A DNA stretch of 64,000 nt, taken from assembly GCF_014189535.1 (NCBI RefSeq), contig NZ_CP050308.1:2269501-2333500 (forward strand), in the 5' to 3' direction. This stretch comes from Rhizobium lusitanum. GTDB lineage: Bacteria; Pseudomonadota; Alphaproteobacteria; Rhizobiales; Rhizobiaceae. Below, in pieces: positions 19,394-28,498 of the stretch. The position numbers and the translations under genes were made by a program. Numbering within the stretch: the first letter of the stretch is position 1; each line of letters starts with the position of its first letter. The notes beneath the pieces are model-generated. The model searched no databases. It saw only the letters and a list, made by a program, of their open reading frames with translations, and was not told the origin of the DNA.

Positions 19394-19748
19394 CCGTAGT
19401 CCCTCCAAGCAATCGCAACATGACGGCGACAACATCGCCTTAATCTTGGGTCAGGAAGTAACAGATAACATAAAAAATTCCGCTAAGCGACGTGGTAAAT
19501 ATAAATAGGCTATACTTGGTAATAAAATCCCATATTTAAGCATATACTAAATAAAGTTAACGCTATTTAAGCCATGCAACCCATCGGTTATGAAGCAATA
19601 TCTTGGAATTCTAAAGTTTATATGGGATTTCATGCGGAAAAATGGCACTTGGCCGCAAGGTTAATGCGCCGAGTTACGAAAGGCGTTTCACTCAGAAAAT
19701 GCCATGTAGCGGGTGTCGTGAGACAAGAAGAAACACAATATAGCCACC
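19394..19748. promoter_or_regulatory. AT-rich leader/promoter region of the carrier-protein operon
   Basis: A 355-bp noncoding gap, clearly AT-richer than its surroundings, especially 19440-19570 with several runs of A/T. It lies upstream of the leftward carrier-protein gene and downstream of the end of epmB, so it should hold the operon promoter. I could not fix a confident -35/-10 pair. An open frame across part of it (19574-20008) is not gene-like. Confidence 0.45.
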
Positions 19749-20801
19749 CTATCCCTCCGGCGGATAGACATGCTCGCCGCCGCGATAGTCCGAGATGGAA
19801 TAGCAACCTTCGCCGACGTCACGAACAGCACTCTTGCCTATATCCGCCTTGCCGTGGCCACCGGGAATATCGAGAATATAAGTGGGCTGACAAAGACCGG
19901 AAATGCGGCCGCGCAGCGCCGCGACGATCTCCCGGCCTTCCGCGATCGTCAGCCGGAAATGGCTGGTGCCGGGGGCAAGATCCGGGTGGTGCAGATAGTA
20001 GGGCTTGATCCGCGTTTCGACGAAAGCCTTCATCAAAGAAGCCAGCACATCCGGATCGTCGTTGACACCCTTCAACAGCACAGATTGGCTGACCAGAACA
20101 ATGCCGGCATCCACCAAGCGGGCGCAGGCAACGCGCGCCTTCGCCGTCAATTCGCGCGGATGATTGGCATGCAACGCCACGTATACGGTCTTGCCGCTCG
20201 CCTTTAGCGCGGCAATCAGCGCCTCGTCGATCTTCAGCGGATCGACCACGGGCACGCGGGTATGGAAGCGAACGATCTTCACATGTTCGATAGCGGCAAG
20301 CTGCCGCAGCATCTCTTCCAGCCGTCGCGGCGACAGCACCAGCGGATCGCCACCGGTGAGGATGACCTCCCAGATTTCCTCGTGATCGCGGATATAGGCA
20401 AAGGCGGCATCAAGCGCCGGCCCGTCCAGCGTCCCGAGCCCTTGCGGCCCGACCATCTCACGGCGGAAACAGAACCGACAATAGACCGGGCAGACATGCA
20501 CGGCCTTCAGCAGAACGCGGTCGGGATAGCGGTGAACAATACCCTCGACCGGACTATAGGCATGATCGCTGATCGGATCGGCCCGCTCCTCCGGCGTGAC
20601 AACGAGTTCGGCCATATCCGGCACGAATTGCCGGGCGATGGGATCGGCGGGATCGGCCTTGTCGATCAAACGGGCGATCGTCGGCGTCAGGGCGATGGCA
20701 TAGCGTTCCGCCACCGCCTCCAGCGAAAGCGCTTCGCCGCTATCAATCAAGCCGGCCTGCTCGAGATCATCGACATTCCTGATCGGGCGCATCACATTCA
20801 T
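19749..20801 (-). CDS. epmB: EF-P lysine 2,3-aminomutase-like protein (EpmB)
   Basis: A 350-residue radical SAM enzyme. The iron-sulfur cluster motif CPVYCRFCFRRE (CxxxCxxC) is near residue 105. The C-terminal segment ILDIPGGHGKADIG carries the lysine expected to hold pyridoxal phosphate. EpmB converts alpha-lysine to beta-lysine, which EpmA attaches to elongation factor P. The compact length matches EpmB rather than the longer catabolic KamA enzymes. The start overlaps the epmA stop by four bases, and efp lies just beyond, so the whole modification pathway is clustered here. Confidence 0.88.
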   Translation of the reverse strand: MNVMRPIRNVDDLEQAGLIDSGEALSLEAVAERYAIALTPTIARLIDKADPADPIARQFVPDMAELVVTPEERADPISDHAYSPVEGIVHRYPDRVLLKAVHVCPVYCRFCFRREMVGPQGLGTLDGPALDAAFAYIRDHEEIWEVILTGGDPLVLSPRRLEEMLRQLAAIEHVKIVRFHTRVPVVDPLKIDEALIAALKASGKTVYVALHANHPRELTAKARVACARLVDAGIVLVSQSVLLKGVNDDPDVLASLMKAFVETRIKPYYLHHPDLAPGTSHFRLTIAEGREIVAALRGRISGLCQPTYILDIPGGHGKADIGKSAVRDVGEGCYSISDYRGGEHVYPPEG

Positions 20802-21863
20802 GAACCAAACTCCGATACCGGCGCCCAGAGCACCTGCTCGATCCTGGAAGCCCCTGTCGCCAACATTACCAGCCGGTCGAAGCCCAGCGCAATGCCGCTC
20901 GCCTCCGGCATGACGGCAAGGGCTTCAAGAAAATCCTCATCCAGCGGATAGGTCTCGCCGTAGATCCGCACCTTCTCCGCCATCTCGATCTCGAACCGCC
21001 GCCGCTGCTCTCTAGCATTGGTGAGTTCGCCGAAAGCATTGGCAAGCTCGACGCCACAGACATAGAGCTCGAAGCGTTCCGCCACGCGATGATCCCCAGC
21101 CGAAGGCCGGGCAAGCGCCGCCTCCGAAACCGGGTACTCGTCGAGAATCGTCGCCCGGCCAAAGCCGAGATAGGGCTCGACCTTCTCGACGAGCACGCGA
21201 CTGAAAAGATCAGCCCAATGATCGTCATTCGCAACACGCATGCCGACACGCCGCATTTCGGCCGCCAGATGCTCGCGATCCGTGGAGCCGTCAAGACCGA
21301 CCGACCCGAGCAGGTCGATCCCGGCATGACGCTCGAAGGCGGCAGCAACGCTGATACGTTCCGGCACGAGGAACGGATCGGTCTCCGCGCCGCGATAGGT
21401 AAACTTCTTCGCGCCGACCGTCTCCGCCGCCAGCGCCAACAACTGGGCGCAATCGGCCATCAACGCCTCATAAGTCTCGCCGGCCCGATACCATTCCAGC
21501 ATGGTGAATTCCGGATGGTGCAGCGGCCCGCGCTCGCGATTGCGATAGACATGGGCGAAGCAGGCGATGCGCTCCTCGCCGGCGGCCAGCAGCTTCTTGC
21601 AGGCAAATTCCGGCGAGGTATGCAGATAGAACGGCGCCGCCTGGCCGTCCGTCGTCAGTGCCTCGGTGGCGAAGGCATGCAGATGCGCCTCGTTGCCCGG
21701 CGACACCTGCAGCGTTGCCGTATCAACCTCGATGAAGTCGTTGCGCGCGAAGAAACCACGCAGCGCCGCCTGGATGGCGTTACGGCCAAGGAGGAACGGC
21801 CGCCGGTCCGCATGGACGCTGCGGGTCCACCAGGGGGGACGCTCTGCTGCTCGTTGGCTCCAT
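20798..21863 (-). pseudogene. epmA: EF-P--lysine ligase EpmA, frameshifted near the N-terminus
   Basis: EpmA (GenX/PoxA) is a class II lysyl-tRNA synthetase-like enzyme that attaches beta-lysine to EF-P. The main frame gives all conserved parts: ARNDFIEVDTATLQVSPGNEAHLHAF, motif 2 CFAHVYRNRERG and a late GIALGFDRLVML. That frame has no ATG upstream. ATG 21863 begins a peptide MEPTSSRASP that would join WWTRSVHADRRPFLLGR exactly if the run of six G/C at 21833-21838 were five. The repaired protein would have about 354 residues, normal for EpmA. A sequence error is likely; otherwise initiation would need the internal GTG at 21706, losing conserved sequence. Confidence 0.82.
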
Positions 21864-22012
21864 CGCTCGCTTCTTCTCGGTATCGCCTGGGTTGGGGGGT
21901 GGCTATTTCCCCTGATTTAGGATAGTTGCGCCCCCAAGCAAACAATACTGCGTCTTGAGGTGTATTTCGACAGTCCTCTACGACGCGACAAGCCGAGTTA
22001 CAAGGAAGTCTT

Positions 22013-22582
22013 ATGGTCAAGGTCATCGCCTCTTCGGTCCGCAAGGGCAACGTTCTCGACGTCGACGGCAAGCTCTACGTCGTTCTCACCGCCGCGAACT
22101 TTCATCCGGGCAAGGGTACGCCGGTTACCCAGGTCGACATGCGCCGCATCGTCGATGGCGTGAAGGTATCCGAGCGCTGGCGCACCACCGAGCAGGTCGA
22201 GCGCGCCTTCGTCGAAGACGTGAACTTCCAGTATCTCTATGAAGACGGCGAAGGCTTCCACTTCATGAACCCGTCCTCCTATGATCAGGTCGTCGTCGAT
22301 GTCGAAACCATGGGCGACCAGAAGGCTTTCCTGCAGGAAGGCATGACCTGCGTGCTGTCGATGCATGAAGGTATTGCGCTGGCACTCCAGCTGCCGCGCC
22401 ACGTCACGCTGGAAATCGCCGAGACGGAACCGGTCGTCAAGGGTCAGACCGCCTCCTCCTCCTACAAGCCTGCGATCCTGTCGAATGGCGTGCGCACCCT
22501 GGTGCCGCCGCACATCAACGCCGGCACCCGCGTCGTCATCGCCACGGAAGACGTTTCCTACGTCGAGCGCGCCAAGGACTGA
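22013..22582 (+). CDS. efp: Translation elongation factor P
   Basis: A 189-residue EF-P with three beta-barrel domains, which relieves ribosome stalling at polyproline stretches. The modification loop [10 protein letters not shown] carries K34, the expected site of beta-lysylation. The C-terminal domain includes [21 protein letters not shown]. It is transcribed away from epmA, 149 bp apart, so the factor and its modification enzymes share one promoter region. A strong terminator follows at 22609-22642. Confidence 0.96.
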   Translation: MVKVIASSVRKGNVLDVDGKLYVVLTAANFHPGKGTPVTQVDMRRIVDGVKVSERWRTTEQVERAFVEDVNFQYLYEDGEGFHFMNPSSYDQVVVDVETMGDQKAFLQEGMTCVLSMHEGIALALQLPRHVTLEIAETEPVVKGQTASSSYKPAILSNGVRTLVPPHINAGTRVVIATEDVSYVERAKD

Positions 22583-22608
22583 GCAATCGGCCTTGTGGTT
22601 TTATAAAG

Positions 22609-22642
22609 AACGCCCTGTCTTGATCGACGGGGCGTTTTTTTG
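22609..22642 (+). terminator. Terminator of efp
   Basis: The stem AACGCCC/GGGGCGTT with a loop of about 12 bases is followed by seven T residues, 27 bp after the efp stop. It is a textbook intrinsic terminator on the plus strand. Confidence 0.85.
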
Positions 22643-22673
22643 TTTTCTAAGTCAACATCCAAGCAGAGATCGC

Positions 22674-24533
22674 TCACCGCGAAGGCGCATTCGCCTTCTT
22701 GCTATCCACCTCCGGCTCCTCGTCCGGTACCGGCTGCGCGGTTGCCTCGGCGACTTCCTCCTCATGCGGCACCAGCGCCTGCAGATGCAGCACGCGCGGC
22801 GACATCGCCTGGAGATAGGCGTCGGAGCGGCCGATATAGATCACGGTCGCCTCGGTAAACTCCGTCAGCAGCGCCGAGAACTTGGCCTGGATATCCAGTT
22901 CCAGCCCTTCCATGACTTCGTCGAGGATGATCCATTTCGGCTTTGCCAGCAGCAAATGCGCGAAAGCGATGGCCTTCTGCTCGTCATTGTCCAGCAGTCG
23001 GTCCCAGCGCGCCTGCGTGTCGAGCCGGGCCTTGAGGCGACTAAGGCCGACCTTGTCCATCGCAGCCTCGATGGCGGCATCATCATAGGCATCCCGATCC
23101 TCGGGGAAACAGATCGCTTCCCGGAGCGTACCGCCCGGCACATAGGGCGTGTGCGGCATGAACAGCATGTCTTCCATCGGCGGCATGCTGATCGTGCCCG
23201 AGCCGCAATTCCATTGATGCGCCAGCGACTGGAACAGCAGCCTGCGGTTCACGCCATGATCGCCATTGACCATGATGTGCTCGCCGGCGGCAATGGTCAC
23301 CGAGCCCTCGCGAATGCGGAAGCCATTTTCCATGGCATCCTCACTGGTCTTGGTGGAAATCTCCATGTCGGTCCATGCCATCGTACCGGGGGCTGCCTGG
23401 TCGAAGGTGATGGTGTGCGGCATCGGCGTCGTATCGTCCATTTCCATCAGCGCTTGGCGGAAATCGGTGACGCGCATCAGCGTCGCGCGCCATTCGGCGA
23501 TCGGCCCGAAGTTGGCGACATACCAGCGCAGGGCCGTATTGACCTGATTGAAGGCGCCGACCGCCACCATCAGCTGGCCAAAAGTCAGCCCGCCGGAGAA
23601 ATAGGCGGGCGCAGCCACCAGGATCGGAATGATCAGCACCAGCCAGCCGTAGCCGGCCGAGACCCATGTGAGATTGGTATTGGCGATGGCAAGCTGGCGG
23701 ATGACGGCAAGCACGGCGGAAATATCGAGATTGATCCGCCGGCGCTCGTTCTCCTGACCGCTGGCAATGGTGATCGCCGGCATATGTTCGTTGGCATGCA
23801 TCAGCGCAAAGCGCAGTTCGGCTTCCTTGGAGTAGCGGTCAGCATTCAGCCGCACCAGCCGGCGGCCGACAAACTGGCTGAGGAACGACGCCGAACCGGC
23901 ATAGATGATCGCCGCCCAGACCATGTAGCCGGGGATCGAGAAGCTCATGTCGTTGTAATGGAAGACCATGCCATTGGACAGTTCCCAGAGCACGCCGATA
24001 AAGCTCAGGAGCAGGATCGTCGCCTGCACCAGGCCGATCGCCAGGCCCGTGGTGCTCTCAGCGAGATTGCGCGCATCCTCGTGCAGTCGCTGGTCGGGAT
24101 TGACGCCGATCAGGCCGGAAGAGGCGAGACGAAGGGCGCGCTTGGCCTTCAGCCATTGATCGACGAGATCGCGCGCCAGGCCCTCGCGCATATAGAGCGC
24201 GGTCATCTGGTTGAACCAGGCCTGGATGACATTGAGGACGAGAAGCGAGCCGGCAATGATGCCGAAAACGCCAAGCTGGTGGAAGAAGGCGCCAGTATCG
24301 CGCCGCGCCAGCGAATCATAAAACGGCGCATTCCAACTATTGAGCAGGACCTGGACATAGGCCGTGACCATAATGATCACGAACAGCGAGACTGTCAGCG
24401 AAATGATCTTGATGCGGACCGCCGAACCCCAAAAGGCGGAAAACATCATCCTCAGCCGATAGAGAACGCTGAAATCGTATCCGACCCGGTCGTTTCCCTG
24501 ATTATTCGGCGCGGCTTGCGTTTCAACTGCCAT
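22674..24533 (-). CDS. BacA/SbmA-like ABC transporter with degenerate ATPase domain
   Basis: A 619-residue fusion of an SbmA/BacA-type membrane domain (about six helices, roughly residues 40-350) to a C-terminal nucleotide-binding domain. Relatives include YddA and the peptide importer BclA of Bradyrhizobium. The ATPase motifs are eroded: Walker A reads NGDHGVNRRLL (no GKS/T), the Q-loop reads MPHTPYVPGG, the signature reads LDNDEQKAI in place of LSGGEQ, and the switch histidine position reads YIGRSD. Walker B IILDEVMEGLE is kept. Start ATG 24533 has AGGGAAG upstream. Transport may be proton-driven, as in BacA, with a structural or regulatory domain. Substrate could be peptides. Confidence 0.82.
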   Translation of the reverse strand: MAVETQAAPNNQGNDRVGYDFSVLYRLRMMFSAFWGSAVRIKIISLTVSLFVIIMVTAYVQVLLNSWNAPFYDSLARRDTGAFFHQLGVFGIIAGSLLVLNVIQAWFNQMTALYMREGLARDLVDQWLKAKRALRLASSGLIGVNPDQRLHEDARNLAESTTGLAIGLVQATILLLSFIGVLWELSNGMVFHYNDMSFSIPGYMVWAAIIYAGSASFLSQFVGRRLVRLNADRYSKEAELRFALMHANEHMPAITIASGQENERRRINLDISAVLAVIRQLAIANTNLTWVSAGYGWLVLIIPILVAAPAYFSGGLTFGQLMVAVGAFNQVNTALRWYVANFGPIAEWRATLMRVTDFRQALMEMDDTTPMPHTITFDQAAPGTMAWTDMEISTKTSEDAMENGFRIREGSVTIAAGEHIMVNGDHGVNRRLLFQSLAHQWNCGSGTISMPPMEDMLFMPHTPYVPGGTLREAICFPEDRDAYDDAAIEAAMDKVGLSRLKARLDTQARWDRLLDNDEQKAIAFAHLLLAKPKWIILDEVMEGLELDIQAKFSALLTEFTEATVIYIGRSDAYLQAMSPRVLHLQALVPHEEEVAEATAQPVPDEEPEVDSKKANAPSR

Positions 24534-24700
24534 CAATACTTCCCTGCGACGCACGTACCGTCAGTTAACCATCACCTGCCCACATGTCCATCCACGCAGT
24601 TCATCAGGGCGATCACGTTCAATATATACACCGACTCATGCCTTGAACCGATTAAGGCCAGGGACTAGCTTGCGCCTCAAATATTGATGAAAGCCTTCCG

Positions 24701-25543
24701 ATGCAATTTCAGGGAACTGCGGACTATATCGCCGACAAGGATTTGATGGTCGCCGTCAATGCCGCCATCCGGCTGGAACGGCCGCTTCTGGTGAAGGGCG
24801 AGCCGGGCACCGGTAAGACGGAGCTGGCCCGTCAGGTGGCAACCGCTCTCGGTCTCGACCTGATCGAATGGAACATCAAATCGACCACGAAGGCGCAGCA
24901 GGGCCTCTACGAATACGATGCCGTCTCTCGCCTGCGCGACAGCCAGCTAGGCGACGAGCGCGTCCATGATGTCCGGAACTATATCCGGCGGGGCAAGCTC
25001 TGGCAGGCTTTCACGGCGTCGCAGAAATGCGTGCTGCTGATCGATGAGATCGACAAGGCGGACATCGAATTCCCGAACGACCTGCTGCAGGAACTCGACC
25101 GCATGGAATTCCATGTCTACGAGACCGGCGAAACCATCCGCGCCGCCATCCGGCCGATCGTCATCATCACCTCCAACAATGAAAAGGAGTTGCCCGACGC
25201 CTTCCTGCGCCGCTGCTTCTTCCACTACATCCGCTTTCCCGACATTGAGACGCTGACGCGCATTGTCGAGGTGCATTATCCCGGCATCAAGCAGACGCTG
25301 GTGCGGGCGGCACTGGCCCAATTTTTCGAGATCCGCGATGTGCCGGGCCTGAAAAAGAAGCCGTCCACCTCAGAGGCGCTCGACTGGATCCGCCTCCTTG
25401 TCGCCGACGATGTCGATCCGGCCACCCTGCGTGTCGATGCGAAGACCGTCCTGCCGAAGCTGCACGGCGCGCTGTTGAAGAACGAGCAGGATGTCCACCT
25501 CTTCGAACGGCTGGCTTTCATGGCGCGGGGTCAGTCGAAATAA
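24701..25543 (+). CDS. MoxR-type AAA+ ATPase
   Basis: A 280-residue AAA+ ATPase with Walker A GEPGTGKTE (near residue 38), Walker B VLLIDEIDKAD, sensor 1 IITSNNEKELPDAFLRRC and a sensor 2 region. MoxR proteins act as chaperones with von Willebrand A partners in cofactor insertion or complex assembly. The matching VWA gene lies downstream at 27102, separated by Nudix and metA genes. The stop overlaps the Nudix start by one base (TAATG). Confidence 0.88.
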   Translation: MQFQGTADYIADKDLMVAVNAAIRLERPLLVKGEPGTGKTELARQVATALGLDLIEWNIKSTTKAQQGLYEYDAVSRLRDSQLGDERVHDVRNYIRRGKLWQAFTASQKCVLLIDEIDKADIEFPNDLLQELDRMEFHVYETGETIRAAIRPIVIITSNNEKELPDAFLRRCFFHYIRFPDIETLTRIVEVHYPGIKQTLVRAALAQFFEIRDVPGLKKKPSTSEALDWIRLLVADDVDPATLRVDAKTVLPKLHGALLKNEQDVHLFERLAFMARGQSK

Positions 25544-25965
25544 TGCGGCCGGATGCCGTCAAAGTCCTGATTTATGCACTGCGCGACCGGCATTTGCTGG
25601 TCTTCGACGAACCGGACTTTCCCGCTGTCGAGCTGCAGGTTCCCGGCGGCACCGTCGAGCCCGGCGAGGATATAGCTGCAGCGGCGAGACGCGAATTCGA
25701 GGAAGAGACCGGGCTTGCGGCGACCGAATTACGTCCGCTTGGCATTCACGACTACCGCTTCGAAAAGGACGGGCGCGAATACCATCATCAGAGACACTAT
25801 TTCCGCTGCACCCTGCCCGAAGCAACGCCGGATAGCTGGCTCCATCTCGAAATGACGCCGTTCGACGGCAGCGACCCGATCCGCTTCCGCTTCTTCTGGC
25901 TGCCGATCGTGGCGGCAAGGCAGCGTCTCGGCTACGGCATGCAGCACTTCCTTGAAGATCTGTAG
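25543..25965 (+). CDS. Nudix hydrolase
   Basis: A 140-residue protein with the Nudix box spanning roughly residues 36-58: GGTVEPGEDIAAA, then RREFEEETGL, holding the metal-binding glutamates. Nudix enzymes cleave nucleoside diphosphates linked to another group. The start ATG 25543 overlaps the MoxR stop, so it is probably cotranslated with that ATPase. The substrate is not identifiable; the small single-domain form suits housecleaning of modified nucleotides or sugars. Confidence 0.85.
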   Translation: MRPDAVKVLIYALRDRHLLVFDEPDFPAVELQVPGGTVEPGEDIAAAARREFEEETGLAATELRPLGIHDYRFEKDGREYHHQRHYFRCTLPEATPDSWLHLEMTPFDGSDPIRFRFFWLPIVAARQRLGYGMQHFLEDL

Positions 25966-26049
25966 AGGCCACCGGCATGCAGCCCGACACCGGCTTTTCC
26001 CTCAAGCGCTTCCCCATTGACCGATAGAGGCCGCGGGTTTATTGAATTT

Positions 26050-26107
26050 GCCTTGTGGTGATTTGGCCGGCCGGCTTGCAGCCACGTTAAATAAGTCGCT
26101 AAAGGGC
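26050..26107 (+). ncRNA. SAM-II riboswitch upstream of metA
   Basis: The segment has the conserved SAM-II (metA motif) layout: ATTTGGCC, then CTTGCAGCCACGTTAAA, then AAGTCGCTAAAGG, which form the H-type pseudoknot binding S-adenosylmethionine. Its position 65 bp before the metA start matches the known use in alphaproteobacteria. A putative intrinsic terminator follows at 26117-26149. Boundaries are approximate. Confidence 0.92.
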
Positions 26108-26116
26108 CGCGTGCGG

Positions 26117-26149
26117 ACCGGTAGCGATTCATGATCGCGGCCGGTTTTT
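26117..26149 (+). terminator. Putative attenuator between the SAM-II element and metA
   Basis: Paired segments ACCGG/CCGGT and CGAT/ATCG form a hairpin followed by five T residues, lying between the riboswitch and the metA start. It could give transcriptional control by SAM in addition to, or instead of, ribosome-site masking. Its coupling to the pseudoknot is inferred. Confidence 0.65.
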
Positions 26150-26171
26150 GTTTTTTGGTCGAGTGGTAACG

Positions 26172-27098
26172 ATGCCCATCAAGATTCCCGACACGCTGCC
26201 CGCGTTCGAAGCCCTTCAGAACGAGGGTGTGCGGGTGATGACTGAAACGATGGCGATCCGTCAGGATATCCGTCCCCTTCAGATCGGGCTTCTCAACCTC
26301 ATGCCGAACAAGATCAAAACCGAGGTGCAGATGGCGCGCCTGGTCGGCGCCTCGCCGTTGCAGGTGGAATTCTCGCTGGTCCGCGTCGGCGGCCACAAGG
26401 CCAAGAACACGTCCGAAGAACATCTGCTCTCCTTCTATCATACCTGGGAAGAGGTGAAGCACCGCAAGTTCGACGGCTTCATCATCACAGGCGCGCCGAT
26501 CGAGCTGCTGGAGTACGAAGAGGTCACTTATTGGGACGAGATGAAGCAGATCTTCGACTGGACGACGACCAATGTCCATTCGACGCTGAATGTCTGCTGG
26601 GGCGCCATGGCGGCGGCCTATCACTTCCACAAGGTGCCGAAATATACGCTGAAGGAGAAAGCCTTCGGCGTCTATCGTCACCAGAACCTGAAGCCATCCT
26701 CGGTCTATCTCAACGGCTTCTCCGATGACTTTGCCGTGCCGGTATCGCGCTGGACCGAAGTGCGCCGCGCCGACATCGAGAAGGTGCCGAACCTCGAGAT
26801 CCTGATGGAATCGAGCGAGATGGGCATCTGCCTGGTGCATGAGCGCGACTGCAACCGGCTCTACATGTTCAATCATGTGGAGTATGATTCCACGTCGCTG
26901 GCGGATGAATATTTCCGGGACGTGAATGCCGGCGTGCCGATCAAGATGCCGCATAATTATTTCCCGCATAACGACCCGGAAATCCCACCGCAGAACCGTT
27001 GGCGCAGCCATGCGCATCTGTTCTTCGGCAACTGGATCAACGAACTCTACCAGACCACGTCCTATGATCTGGAGGAGATCGGCAACGAGAGGTCCTGA
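26172..27098 (+). CDS. metA: Homoserine O-acyltransferase (MetA; probably acetyl-CoA dependent)
   Basis: A 308-residue MetA-family enzyme that acylates homoserine in the first committed step of methionine synthesis. The catalytic cysteine is C142 in NVCWGAMAA; the early [15 protein letters not shown] block is diagnostic. Residue 111 is glutamate (TGAPIE); in the family, Glu here is associated with acetyl-CoA and Gly with succinyl-CoA, so acetylation is predicted. Start ATG 26172 (MPIKIPDT) is preferred to the upstream in-frame codon at 26148, which lies inside the terminator. It is controlled by the SAM-II riboswitch. Confidence 0.93.
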   Translation: MPIKIPDTLPAFEALQNEGVRVMTETMAIRQDIRPLQIGLLNLMPNKIKTEVQMARLVGASPLQVEFSLVRVGGHKAKNTSEEHLLSFYHTWEEVKHRKFDGFIITGAPIELLEYEEVTYWDEMKQIFDWTTTNVHSTLNVCWGAMAAAYHFHKVPKYTLKEKAFGVYRHQNLKPSSVYLNGFSDDFAVPVSRWTEVRRADIEKVPNLEILMESSEMGICLVHERDCNRLYMFNHVEYDSTSLADEYFRDVNAGVPIKMPHNYFPHNDPEIPPQNRWRSHAHLFFGNWINELYQTTSYDLEEIGNERS

Positions 27099-27101
27099 CC
27101 C

Positions 27102-28289
27102 TTGTTCATTCTCTTCTTCCTGAAACTGAAGGAAGCGAAGGTTCCGGTGACGCTCCGGGAATTCCTGTCGCTTCTGGAGGGAATGGAGGAAGGGATCGCC
27201 GACTATGACGTCGAAGCCTTCTATTATCTGGCCCGCACAACGCTGATCAAGGACGAGCGATTCATCGACCGTTTCGACCAGGTCTTCGCCGATTATTTCC
27301 GTGGCGTCGAGGCGATCGGCGGCGGCACTGAGGCGAGTGAGGCGGCCACCATTCCCGAGGAATGGCTGCGCAAGCTCACTGAGAAACATCTGACGGAAGA
27401 GGAAAAGAAGCTGGTCGAGGCGCTCGGCGGCTTCGAAAAGCTGATGGAGACGCTGCGCCAGCGTCTCGCCGAGCAGAAGGGGCGGCATCAAGGCGGCTCG
27501 AAATGGATCGGCACGGCCGGCACCTCGCCCTTCGGTGCGCATGGCTACAATCCCGAGGGCGTGCGCATCGGCCAGGAGACATCCAAGCACCGCAAGGCGG
27601 TGAAGGTCTGGGACCGGCGGGAATTTCAAAACCTTGACGACGGCGTCGAACTCGGCACCCGCAACATCAAGCTGGCGCTGAAACGGCTGCGCCGCTGGGT
27701 GCGTGAAGGTGCCGCCGACGAACTCGACCTCTCCGGCACGATCCGCTCCACCGCCGAACACGGCTATCTCGATGTCCAGACGCGGCCGGAGCGGCGCAAT
27801 GCCGTCAAGCTGCTGATGTTCTTCGATATTGGCGGCTCGATGGACGACCATATCCGCGTGGTTGAGGAACTCTTCTCCGCCGCGCGCGCCGAATTCCGGC
27901 ACATGGAATATTTCTACTTCCACAATTGCCTCTATGAAGGCGTATGGAAGGACAATCGCCGCCGACGCGTCGACATCACCGCGACATCAGACCTGATCCG
28001 CACTTTTGGCCCCGATTACCGCATCATCTTCGTTGGCGACGCCTCGATGAGCCCCTACGAGATCGTCCAACCAGGCGGCTCGGTGGAGCACTGGAACAAG
28101 GAAGCCGGCGAAGCCTGGCTCAACCGCATGACCGGCCATTTCCGCAAATGCGTCTGGCTCAATCCCGTGCCCGAGGACTATTGGAGCCACACCACCTCGA
28201 TCTCCATCATCCGCCGCCTGTTTTCCGACCGGATGTATCCGCTGACGCTCGGCGGGCTAGAGAGGGCGACGCGGGAATTGTCGCGGTGA
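27102..28289 (+). CDS. VWA/CoxE-like protein
   Basis: A 395-residue protein of the VWA CoxE-like group. The C-terminal half carries an altered metal-ion-dependent adhesion site, FFDIGGSMDDH (the usual DxSxS has G at one position), and later FVGDASMSPYEI and NPVPEDYWSHT. The start is TTG 27102, three bases after the metA stop, so translation may be low or coupled. Such proteins pair with MoxR ATPases; the partner is probably the one at 24701. The client complex is unknown. Confidence 0.83.
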   Translation: MFILFFLKLKEAKVPVTLREFLSLLEGMEEGIADYDVEAFYYLARTTLIKDERFIDRFDQVFADYFRGVEAIGGGTEASEAATIPEEWLRKLTEKHLTEEEKKLVEALGGFEKLMETLRQRLAEQKGRHQGGSKWIGTAGTSPFGAHGYNPEGVRIGQETSKHRKAVKVWDRREFQNLDDGVELGTRNIKLALKRLRRWVREGAADELDLSGTIRSTAEHGYLDVQTRPERRNAVKLLMFFDIGGSMDDHIRVVEELFSAARAEFRHMEYFYFHNCLYEGVWKDNRRRRVDITATSDLIRTFGPDYRIIFVGDASMSPYEIVQPGGSVEHWNKEAGEAWLNRMTGHFRKCVWLNPVPEDYWSHTTSISIIRRLFSDRMYPLTLGGLERATRELSR

Positions 28290-28498
28290 CAATTCCGAAC
28301 AGGAAACGAACCCATCTGTCGTATGCACTGCACATTTACAGCGCAGTTTGACAACTCCGAAGCCGATGAAGAGAAACCCGAACCAAGCCTTAATCGGCAT
28401 TCCATCGCCCCTAAATTTCGCATTCGAACTGGTTGCGGATCGGCGCGAATGGGGGCAGGGTCTGGCCTCGAATTTCTGATAGGAATGGATGAGCTGAT

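Noticed and set aside
19574..20008. Open frame across the carrier-operon leader and epmB end
   Set aside because: It overlaps the epmB coding end, has no ribosome site, and its codon use is not gene-like.
22365..24668. Long plus-strand open frame of 767 codons
   Set aside because: It is antisense to the BacA-like ABC gene; composition and lack of motifs show a high-GC shadow frame.
25932..27923. Minus-strand open frame of 663 codons
   Set aside because: It lies antisense to metA, the VWA gene and the SAM-II riboswitch, all strongly supported on the plus strand.
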